A stretch of 64,000 bases of DNA from Heligmosomoides polygyrus polygyrus (taxonomy: Eukaryota > Nematoda > Chromadorea > Rhabditida > Heligmosomidae), in contig OX377203.1 of assembly GCA_947396885.1 (NCBI GenBank), positions 4,464,001 through 4,528,000 on the forward strand, given 5' to 3'. The position numbers were made by a program, and so were the translations under genes. How positions within the stretch are numbered: the stretch's first letter is position 1; every line of letters starts with the position of its first letter. Positions 44,501 through 56,500 of the stretch are shown in pieces. The notes under the pieces are model-generated. The model was not told the origin of the DNA. It ran no database searches and was given only the letters and a program-made list of their open reading frames with translations.

Positions 44501-47500
44501 GGAGGAAAGGGTACGTCTTTAATTGGATTTCGGGGGTGCGTGCTCATAACCATGGAGGAAGACACCGCGATTCACTACACAGGCACTTTGTACCTGTGTA
44601 TCAGTGGTACTGAACATTTATCACCATGTTGAATACCACAACGTACCGCTGGAAAAAGCGTAGAAAACGTCTGAGAATGGTATAGACGTCAGAATCCCCA
44701 AAATCTCAAGCAATCAGTTGAAATGCAAAGATACAGCAACGCAGAGGAGCCAAACCCCTGACCTCCCTCGCACGAGTCAACCCCCTACCCACCTGCGTTC
44801 CGAGACACTGGCTGCAGACGCATCGCTGGCGTACAAGACCCCCAAACGCGTGCTGCGCCATATCCCCTTCTGACCCCCTACTCCTTGGGTTTAACGACTT
44901 GGCAAAGAATAACACATTTTCAAACCAATTGAGGGGTGAGGATTTTCCCTATACGACTCGCTTCCCCCGTTCAGACCTACGCTTCAGACCCTTCCCTTGT
45001 GAGAAGCAGAGGGTATTGGTTCGAGTCGCGCCTAGAGTTCTGGTCACAACAAAACGTCGTTTTAACAGCTTAAGACCTCATGGTTAGTAGCAGGACACTT
45101 CAGGCTTTAAAAAAATAACTTGGATCTCGATCGAGAAATTTTTTGTGAACGTTTCCCACAAGTTTTGATTTCAGCGTTGTGGAATGCTATAAAGTCAGCG
45201 GTGCGGCGGATTAGAGCTGGGATCAAAGGAGGTATCGGCTACGTTCTCACCTGCATCAAGGATTCCATCGTTGGCACCTGTAACTACCTAAGAGGCCTCA
45301 TCAGGAGTATCAGAAATTGGTAAGTGGTGTTGAATAGCCTCTTAAAATGTAGCATCGCTTGGAATCCAAGTCCGCTCCAACCTTCTGCCGCTTCTGGAAT
45401 TGTTAAGTGGGACCCAGTGCTAATCACCGCTGACGTTTTATGTCTGCCGTTTTCGTTCGGCAAGTGATTCTGTATGCATTGGGTATGCTTTCAGTGTGCA
45501 TCTTCCATATATACCATTTTCCTTTTAGACCGGGCACTTTCACTTTGAAGCAAACACTCTTTAACCAAAAATAAACATGTTTAAAGCCAGAATAATGTTT
45601 CTTTGAATTGTGTGAAAAATTTATTCAGTGTGTTTTGACAAGAATTTTGTACCCTTTCTGAATGAACATAGAATTTCTACTATGCTTGCCAAGACAGTGT
45701 CTCAGATGCATTCTTAGGTGTGTCGAATGAGGATATTGGGCCGTGCACTCGTCTAGAACATTGCAATGCTTACTCGCTTGATAGTGTAAATGCTGTTTAT
45801 CTAAGTTATGCAGTGGAGAATGGCGGTGTATCTTTTGCAGATTTTAGAACTGTAGACATGACGCTATGGCTCCAATAAACGTTGCTATGTGTAGAAGGAA
45901 TGCGCGGCTCAATCTCTCACTATAACACATCAGAGATCTCACTGATCTACAGCACGTCGGAGGAAACTTAAGAGTATTTTTTGAAGCTAAATACTAAGAA
46001 TTTTGTGTTTACAGAGTAGTTATTTTTTAAGGCGATGCAATGGTAAATTTTAGCAACAAATTTCTTCAAAAGAGATATTTTAACTTGAATAAACAATGTC
46101 TTTTTAAACCTTAGATGCATCTGACTTAGTCTGAAAAATGTCCATTTCATTTCGAAAGCTCTTCGGTTTCAAATTAAAAACGTCCTGTTTAAAACAAAGT
46201 CTCGTTTCAAGTGGAAATGGTATATATTGAGCAAGCAGATCTCAAAAAAAGGGTAGTACCTTTATTCTTTATCCAGTAACTCCCTTTTACGGATGGAAAC
46301 TGCGATAAGCAATTTCGGTGCTTCAGTTCACTCCGTTTCCTTGATACACAACACATACACAAGTCGATCAGTGCAAATCATGTTTTAACTCAAACTTGGG
46401 TAATTAAACCCACAGTATAAATGCATCATATATATCACATAGTGAGAGCTTAAATTCATAACATGAGAACATGAGAACTAAATGAAAAATACAGTGAGAT
46501 GAGCACTATGTGGATTTTCCAGATGACTATCTTTTATAATGAGCTTTTTGTTTGTTTGGTTGTGTAGCGCGACAATCTGATAATGGTCGAAGCTAAATTC
46601 TTTTGCATTGTCCCACGAATCATGCTATAATCGCGAGAAAGTAACGATATGCGATCACTCCAGTCTTAGGCCCCGTTTATACTTCCGACGCCGAGCGACG
46701 CGACGGCATGTAAAGTGGGCAAATCGATCGATCACGTCGCTCAATCAATATGGCCTCTATACGTGGCGCCGCATCGCTCAGCGTCGAAGTATAAACGAGG
46801 CCTTAAGAGCCGGCGGTGCGGGTTCGAGACCCGCTAGGAACCCAATTTTCGCCTCAATTTTAGAGCATGCGTTCTATTCACTGTTGCAGGATCTCGATGA
46901 ATATCATCCAGCCCACCAAGAACTTCTTCTGCGCCATAGGTCGCTGGTTACGGTACTGGCTCTGTGCTCACTGGTGGCCGGATCTGAAGCTGTGGATCAA
47001 GATGAGGGTAAGGAACCGTTACATTCCAATGTTTTCGATTGATTTATAGTTGTTTGAGGGCATAATTGGTTCAGATTGGTGAGCCGCTCCGGCGTGCTTT
47101 CAACTACTTCTGCTTCGGCCTGGTATACGTGTTCTGCGGTCACTGGATTCCGGCTGTAAAAGCATGGCTCGGCGTATGGTTATGTCGGTTCAAAGACTTT
47201 GCGATGGCTCAACTTCGACGCCTCGGCGGCTACATTCATCGCACAGTCCTCGTGCCGACTAAGAAGTGAGTTATTCGCTTAACTGGCATTTCACTTACAA
47301 TTTTTCTGTCTGTTAGATTCCAACGGCGATTGCTTAACTTGGAAATTACTTCTCCTTTGAACTTCCTTTGTCATTTCAGTTTCCTCTTGCGAAAGATCGA
47401 GGATTTCCGCTGCTGGTTGCGTCGCTGCCTGCATCGTCTCGCCGTTGCTATTCGGTAGGTATCGTGATTGCTTCGCTTTTGCTGACGATTTTGGGATTTA

Positions 47501-50500
47501 TTGAGCAATTTTTGTTTTATTTATTTTTTACATTGCGTTTATGTCATTCCACTTAGCCTGTACTTGTTGTTCAATTCGCTTTCACGATATCACGTAGAAA
47601 TAGAATACATGGCGCATCCAATGAAAGTAGTGAGCGACGAAGACTTTTACCATTTTCTTGTCAGTTTGGTGGTAGCGACGATTTTATGCCTTTTTTCAAA
47701 ACTCCTGACGGATCTTTCTGGCGTTTCTGAGAAAAGACAGGTCTCCTTTATTCTCTAGAATGTTGACCAGCTAATTGGCTTGCTCGGAAATCTAAGGATA
47801 GAGGGAGAGGTTGGATTTGGGTATTCCACAACGGCTGAATAATGGGAAGCTTCGTTCTGCGGAGAGAAGACAGCAAGGAAGCTTCTTGACGACGTAATGC
47901 TAGCGCATCTGAAAGAGAGCAAAGAACCCAACCGAATTTTCTCTTGTACGCCCATGAAGCAACATCCCAACAAGTGCCATTTCTGGATCTATCCTAGTGA
48001 GTGGGGGTGGCGCAGTGCACTCGTCCTCTTTGAAAACGACGGCAAAATTCAGCGTGAACTGTCTTACAGAGACGACTGACTGATTTGGCTCTCAAGAGGC
48101 TCTTTCTCCTCAATTTCATAGCCAGGAGTGGCCATCTTATTAGTGTTTGTCGGGCTTTTCCAGCGGTTCCCCTTTGAGTAGGAGTGATTCCCATTTTCCT
48201 CGTTATGCTCACCCTCTGTGTTGATAGTAAATGATTAAAAATAACGGTGATGCTTTCCAGAAGCGGTTTTAAGTAGTTGCTGCTAGAAGACGGAAATTCG
48301 ATAAACGCCCATCAGCCCCCCCCCCCTTCCCTGTTGATTCACTACTGCTCTTGGAATTTGGAATGGAAGTGATAACATCCGGAAGCGTTACATAGCGAAG
48401 ATGTAGCTGTCGACCTACCAAGGGCTAATTCTCCTGTGCTTGTTTGCTCCACTCACTCGATTCGGAGTCTTCACTCGCCCCTGATTACGTTTCCTTACCG
48501 AGGTACCAGTGTAAGAGCTGTTGGGGAGCGGCAAACCAGCTCATACAAACCATATCGATCAAAAATCGATATACATGTTTTGTTCAGCGATCAGTCGCTC
48601 GCTCCCGTCGCCGATTATGAACAAGTCCTATGGATGGTACGAAACTTGTCAGAAAACAATAGAACACTGTCAGCAAGCGATTGCAAGTCATTCTACGGGC
48701 AAATGTGGCTAAAGCTTGGTGGTAATGTGCCCCTCTGTGGGTCGCGCCACGCGTTTAAGTTCTACAGGCTATCGGGGAGTAAATTTGAACGGCAGGTGTT
48801 TGCCTTATACAATGAGCCGCTGCGTCCAGTCGGCCTTTTATTCTTTTTTTAACTCAAATTTGGTGCACCGTTTATTTTGAGCTTGTGCAATAGTATTTTG
48901 AATATCTTTGCTGATGGAAGTCTAGAGTGGATGGTCCTCCGCCCATTTCTTTCACATCTGGCAGTTTCCGCCTACTGAAGCGGCTTGGATGTTCTCCTAC
49001 TTTTGTACTGAACATGTTTGCGTGCTTAGCTTCTTTGCTTTAAAGATCTTTGGCTGAATTTCCCGGATGAGGATGGGGAACATCTTTCTAGACTTGCACA
49101 CTCTTCTGTTAGCACATTATTTCTCCTTTGGTTGTTTGAATCAAATTTTATTGTTGTTTGCTATTTTTATTTTTCACTCTTAATCTGTCTTCCTGCTATA
49201 CCGCAGAAATCGGCATATGTACCATTTTCACGTCAAATTAGACACTTCATATGAAATGGACACTCTTCTAACAAGGGAACTGTCTGAACGGTACGCCGGA
49301 ACGGCAAGAACGAGTACTATAGGGAGAATCCCCGTCCTCCAAATAGTAACAGAACATGTTTTGTTTTTGTCCAATCCTTGAGGCAAACGAATGCGAGGGT
49401 GTAATGGTTAAGGGTTGCAGAGCGAGCTGTTCACGGCAGCGCAAGATCCCGGTGCCGTGAACTGGGTGGCGCAGTGGTAGAGTCGCTGCCTCGTACTCGT
49501 GAGGTCTAGGGTTCGGTTTCCATGCACTTTTGTCATAATATCGGATTTCCATAGAGTTTTCCATATCTGAACTTGTGTTTGGCTTCACAGTTCCTGCCCA
49601 GTGGTACTCCGCTGCAGCCCAAGCCTGGAATCCGCGATACAGTCCACTTTCCCCAGTTCTCAAACTTGTATAGGATAACAATTCTAGTGTAGCCAAACCT
49701 TTTCCTCCGAAACGATCTGTCCTCCCGAAAACGCGATAGTGCCTTCACTGGTTAGTGGTGTCGTGACTCCGGCACAACCCTCTTCTGGTTGAAACTCTTG
49801 GTCCTCTTCTTTCACTACCTCCACTTCTCCACTTCGTCGATTTCCAGCTGTCGCAGTTCGAAATTCTGTAGGATACTTGCTATCCTTTCCGCCAGCTTCA
49901 TCCTCGTTCTCGAAGGGACAGCATCCGGTGGAGATCCGCACTTCAGTGTCAATTGGGGAATGACCACTCGAGGGTTAGCAGACATTGGGGGCAGCAGCTT
50001 GTTATGACCGCGCGACTTTGTAAGCATAACAGAGGCGAGAATATTGATCGAGGTGGTGGGTCAAGTTGTAGATCATGTGGTCCCTCCTGTGAGTACACTG
50101 GTGACACTCACCTCACCGACACTAATAAATTGCATTTGAAGCATTTTTCTGGCATTCTGCCACTGTTTCACGTTGTTTCTGTGTCAAAATTTCTTACATT
50201 GACAATGAGAACAATTTATTGGAGTAAAAGTTTCATACAAAACCGCATTTGGCATGTTTCAGACATTGCTGGTGAACTACGAGATGTCGACAAATAATAA
50301 GTGGTAAAAACCTCTTACCATAGCAAACTCCAAAAACAAGTTCAGATATGGAACTCTCTATGGAGATCCGATACTATGGTAAAAGTGCAAAAACGCCACG
50401 TAGCATGGGAGCCGAACCCTAGACCTCACGAACATGAGGCGTGCCCTCTACCTCTGCGCGACCCAGTCCACGACATCAGGATCTTGCGCTGCCGTGAAGA

Positions 50501-53500
50501 GCTCGCTCTGCGGACCCTTAACCATTACATCCTCCTATTCGTTCGCCTCAAGGATTCGGCTAAAACAAAACATGTTCTGTTACTATCTGGAGGACGGGGA
50601 TTCTCCCTATAGTACTCGTTGTTGCCGTTCCGGCGTACCGTTCAGACAGCTCCCTTGTAAGCAAATAGCTCTTCTAAAATCAGAGTGAACGTTTACCAAA
50701 TCAAAACGCGCTTCTTAAAGGTTAAACTAAAGACTCAATAAGATGCTTAAAATAATTTTTTGTTAAAAGAATTTTAGCATAAGTCTCTTTGAAGTATTCT
50801 CCAAGTTCTCTCTTCGTAAAACCTCGGCATTATTTATTTATTTATTTATTTAAATGCACTCGAAGGTGCACTACAACGTCAACGAAAACCTGGAACAAAT
50901 AGGTAGCCGTCAAATACAACAGCAAAATTAACATTCAACCAAATTAAAAAAGGAAAACCTAACTACTTCTTTAATTACCATCTGGCTATTTTTTGGCAAC
51001 TCCCGTAGCAACGAACCTTTACTAAGTAATGTTTAGAGCGTTAAAAGTCAAAAAAGAAGTTAATCGTAGGAATACAGGGTGGCTGAAAAGTTCGGGCAAT
51101 TTTTCAAAGTATTTCAGCGGTACGAAAAAACTACATAAACGCCAAAGATTTACAAACAAAAATAACAGAAACTTCATTAGATCAACAACAACATAATACA
51201 ACAGGAAAATTCACAACAAGTGCTCAAAATTGCCTACTTTGGCTTCAATACATTTTCGCGGTCGCTTTGGGAAGTCGATGTCGATGGTCGCACACTGATC
51301 CGCTGTAATCTCGTCTCAGGACTGCATCAACGCCGCTTTTAGCCGCTAAACAGTGGCGTATCTTGTAGTAGAGATCTTCTGCTCCATGACTGACCACACC
51401 GAATATCCATCGGGTTGAGATCAGGCGAGTTGGATGGTTAGATGTCCTTGCTCCAAAAGCCTGGGAAGAGCTCCTCGCAAACGGCAATCGTGGATTTGGC
51501 GGAATGCGCAGTCCTGCTGAGGAGAAAATCCAGTTTCGTGAAAATGGTACGTCGCCCACGGGTCCAGTACGTCGCGGAGGACACGTTGCTGGTAGCTGGT
51601 GGCGTTCATTTTGACGTTGCACTCATGAAGACCAGTGGCGTCTTTCCGGTAGCGCATATCCCACCCCAAAGCATCACCGAGGCTGGAAAATGACTGCGGC
51701 TGATGGTCCTTGCTGTTGTCGTCTTCTGCTGACCCTTCTTGAGCAGTTGCCGGCGATTCTGACGGTTGTGAACCGGCTGGACCGCGAATATCTTCTCGTC
51801 GGTGAACAGCATCCTCCACAAGCGACTACCGCCGACCAGCCGACGCCTTCGCCTGCATTTCCTCAACCTCTCAGCTTTCATTTCGTCGTTGAGAAAGTGA
51901 ATGCGAGCGACTTTGTAGTGCGTAATCCCGGCTTTCTCCTGGCAATATGTCAGACTCCTTCTCTACTGATCCCGGGATCCATAGCCATCTTTTTCATGGA
52001 CACCTCAGAATTGCGGCGAATGCGACAACGAACCTTGTTGATGTTCTCCGGTGTTGTCGCAGTGGTAGGACGGCCGCTGCAGGGACGCTCCGAGGTTCCG
52101 CCAGTCTCCTTGTAGCGCTTTACAGTCTTGTAGGCGATCCTTTGTTTGAAGCCGGTTGTCCGAACCATGACCGCGGTCTTCATTCCCGCCTTGTGCAACT
52201 CGACGACGGTGACACGTTGACTTTCACGAAACATATCACAATCACAACTGAAGATAAGAAAAATGGAGCAACACATTCTAGATCAAAATTGCGCGAGGAA
52301 TACAACGGAAGCAACAGAAACAACCAAAAACTTCAATTTCAAGGCCAAAAGTAGTACCACAAAAAATTGCCCGAACTTTTCAGCCACCCTGTATATAAAG
52401 CTATAATAATCATATCCAGGATCAAGCATAGTTCACGAAAACAGAGCGCATATCGATATTTCAAATGACAATGTAAATAATAGAAAAAAGTACTTTCCGT
52501 TTCCGTTATTGAAGCAGTCGTTAGATCGGAGAGGTCAGCCTAGGCAACGCAACTAACAAAAGTTATTCTGGGGCGGGCCGATAATGCAGGCGCCTCTTTG
52601 ATCTGATACGAACCCCAGGCGTAAGACCTAGACCCAAGTGACCAGTGGTAAAGCCAAGTCACTTGTTGACCTCTCCTTGCAGTAGGAGAAATAATAATTC
52701 AGGAAAATTATTATTGAAGAAAAAAGTGTATCTGCGCAAGGAAAAAAGTGTATGACAATTTCGACAGTATTGAAAGCATTGTCATTCATAAAACCCGTTT
52801 AGACTTTCGCATGATATAGAAAATATCATTACGACGCGAGTACCAAGCAGGAGCCAGATGGTAAGTACAAATTCCGAGAAGTCTCTAAGTAGCTATATAT
52901 TCAGCAACAGCGAAGTCCTTCAGATGGAGCGTAGCAGCTTTGGAAGAGGTACTTGCATAGACAGTAGGATCACGTTAGGTTGTCCGGAATTCCTAAAATG
53001 TGCAACACATCCATTTTTTTCAATCTTTCCTTGAGAATCCCACTGCTTTCTGCATTTAAAACTTCTCTAGGCAGGCGTCGGATCCATCGCGCAACTCTGT
53101 AAAAAACGAAATTAAACAGCTGAGTGTAATTCTTCTTCTGAATCAGCGGGTAGTGCAGGATAAATCCATTCGATCGTAGACCAGAAGGCCTGTATATCCA
53201 GTATTTGCTTGCACGAAGTTTTAGCTCGCCACGAAGTATTTTAAAGCAAAATATTATGTCAGCAACAACTCTCCTATGCAGCAAGGATCTAAGACCTAAC
53301 GCTCTCAGACGCTCCTCATAAGTTGGCACATTTCTCGAGATAGCGCTTTGGTTTAGTCGTTTGTAAACAAGCCTTGTGAAGGTCCTTTGGACTCTTTCAA
53401 GTTGTGTGACAAGTTTTTTAGCAGTAGGATTCCATACTTGTGAACAATACTCCAGATGAGGAAGAACGTAGGTCTTATATAGCTTGGTGAGAATAAATAG

Positions 53501-56500
53501 GATTATCACTACACACATTTCGAAATATAAAATAAAGAGCAATGTAGGCCTTCTGCGTAATTTTCTCAACATGAGTCGAAAAATCGAGTTTTGAATCTAC
53601 AAATACACCAAGGTCTTTAACCAATTCACATTCATTAATAGATGCGTAACCGATAGAGTATTCCGCAGCACGTCCTTCACCAATGTGCAAAACGGAACAT
53701 TTTTCAGGGTTGATAGCCAAATTAAGTTCGGAAGCCCAATATTGTAGCGCATTCAAGGCATTGTTAAGAGCAAGGCAGGTTTCAACTCGATTGCATTGGT
53801 CATAGATTCCGTACATTTTGATGTCGTCAGCGTAGATTTGAAGTTTAATATTATCCGAAGATCTGATGACGTCGGATATACCAGCTGTGTAGAGCACAAA
53901 AAGCAACGGGGACAAAACTCCACCTTGTGGTACACCGCTAGCACAGTGAAGTTTGTCTGAGAATTCGGAACCTACGCGAACAGTCATAAATCTATCACTT
54001 AAATAGGAAGCAAACCAATTCAAAAGGGCTCCGTTCACACCTAGTGAATTCAGCTTGAGGAGTAGTTTAGCGTGGGAAACCTTATCAAACGCTTTTGATA
54101 AATCTATATAGATTACATCGACCATCTTGCCTTGGTTAAGTGAAAGCCTCCAGTCAAACATACTGTCAACGAGATTCGTGACAGTAGAGAGTCCTGGGAG
54201 GAAACCATGCTGCTCAGGTGGTACAACACCAGTACGAGGCAACCACGCCAAAAACTGCTCTCTTATTATACTCTCCATTACTTTAGAAGGGCAAGGAATT
54301 ATGCTGATAGGGCGAAACTGAGTTACCGAATAAGCGCCTGCAACTTTAGGAATTGCAGTTACTAAAGCATGCTTCCAAGCGCTTGGAATCTCTCCTAGCA
54401 TTAAAGATATATTGAATATGTCAGAAAGTGGCCTGGATAGTTCTTGGGCACATTTTTTAAAGATGATTGGAGGAATTCCATCACAAGGCTCAGTTAAGGA
54501 AGGCTTAAGTTTTTTAAGGATGGTAAACACATCACTGGCTGTAAAGAAGATGTTACTGAAAAAACGTCTGAAGCGCATCATTTCAGAAGCATCTTCAGCA
54601 GTGGTTGCTCTATCGCTTACAGAGTCAGAGGTGATGTCATTGGAAAACACACTTGAAAAATAGTATCCTAAAGCACTTGCTTTGCTTGAGTCACATGAAC
54701 AAACGTTATCGTTAATGTCAGTAATATTAGGAAGGCCTCCGTTCGATTTCATCTTATTGCGAATGTGCAAATGCAGTCTTCTCATTGAAGCATGTTTAGA
54801 TAGTTTACGTTCTTTCTGAGCCCAAAATCTTTTTAGATGGTAATCGATGTTGGTACAGATTGCTTTATAGGTGGAGTTGTTCAGTGGATCAGGTAGAGAT
54901 CGAAACAAGCGTTCTTTTTGAGCGAGAAGATTACTGATATGCTTGGGAAAAATAGTTCGGAACGATTGTTTTCTTCTGAAAGGGACAAATTGGGCCAGGT
55001 TTTCATATAGCACTTTACAGAATCTATGATAAAGATCATCCACGGTTACATATCCATCGAAAATTTGATGCCAATCAACTTCTGAAAGGCTAACTCTGAG
55101 AGAGTCAAAGTCAGCATTAAAGAAATCCGGCATGGGAAAGAGTAAATGGGAAAACGAATTGAATGAAATATCAAACTGAACGATATTATGGTCAGAGGTG
55201 GCGAATGGTGGCAAAATACGTATGTTAGAGACTAATGGGGATGTTGATAAAATGATATCCAAAACCTTATCTTCGTGTGTAGCTTCTTTTACAGCTTGCG
55301 CAAAGCCAGCATTCTTGAAGAACTGAAGAAAATTAGCTGCTGCATGGTTCAAAGGAGATAGACTTTGCCAATCTACAGCTAAGTTTAGGTCCCCCAAAAT
55401 TATAGTTTCATTTCTAACCGCAACAAGGGATGAAAGAAAATCAAGTAATTGGTCGTCATCAACTATTCTTGAGTTAGGAGGACGATAGACGACAATAAGT
55501 CTGATTTTCCTCAAGTCGGTCCTTGTGCAAGAAAAAATTTCCACACAGAGAACATCAGCCTTGTGGTGGAAAGTATGATGTAGTATGCTAGAGTTGATGG
55601 TATTACGCAAAACACAACAGACGCCACCTCCTCTACTGCCATTACGCCTATCGAAGCGATGTATAATATAGGGCAAATTGGCTATCAATTCAGCATCATT
55701 AATTTTTACACTCAACCATGTTTCAGTGATGAAAACCATGTCAGGTTTAATCGTTGATAAAAAATGATGAAAATGAAGAATTTTATTAACAAGACTCCTA
55801 GCATTGATCAGGTAACAAGCAAGCGAAAGTGGATTACCATGCAAACTCAGGCCTTTCCCGAACCCGCATTAGGAAGATTGGGAAGCTCAGAAATATGCTT
55901 GAGCTGACTGCGGTAAACGACCCACTCTCTTCTTGCCTTACCCCTATTTCTTTCATTAGCCAACTGCCTTAGCTCAAACTTTATTTAGATGTTTCGATTA
56001 CTTCTGTGCCGAACGAGGTTGTTAGGTGGATCAGTATTTATTGAGCGGTCGTTCGGCACAGAAGTAATCGAAACATCTCTTTGAAGTTTTAACTCACTTC
56101 CACAATAACACGCAAACAGAAATTTTGCTATCAATAGCGACGTCTTGGACAAAGGCGTGGCTCAATGTATTCTTTTGGCGTTAAAGAATAGCTGCTTTCC
56201 TGCTCTTTATAGCAAGCCTTAAACTATTATTTCGCCTCGGAAAATGAGAATTTTATGAAATATCAAACAATGTGTTCACTTATTAGGTAGGTGAACTAAA
56301 CCTTCAAGGAAATTTACTAAAATTTTTCTCGAACTAAAATCATTATCGTTATAATTGTCGTTTATTATTAATTAGCTAATTATTTATTTATATTCCATGT
56401 TCGACTCTCGATGAACCTTGGCATCCTTGATGTTGCTATAGACGAGTGGTTTGTTCAGCGTAGCCAAGATTGGTACAACTCTTTATTGCGGCTTACGTTT

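Larger units (their letters stand above)
43320..45080. repeat. tRNA-like palindrome split by a foldback transposon
   Basis: The left arm holds a tRNA-like unit at about 43329-43402 (-). The second unit starts near 43480 (GCACCGGTGGTGTACGG), is cut at 43513, and continues at 45000 with the T-arm GGTTCGAGTCGCGCC. The sequence ends with TCACAACAAAACGTCG, the element's outer end. Confidence 0.6.

Noticed and set aside
48436..48852. 138-residue + frame
   Set aside because: It includes a degraded CATACTTCG-type MITE in the middle.
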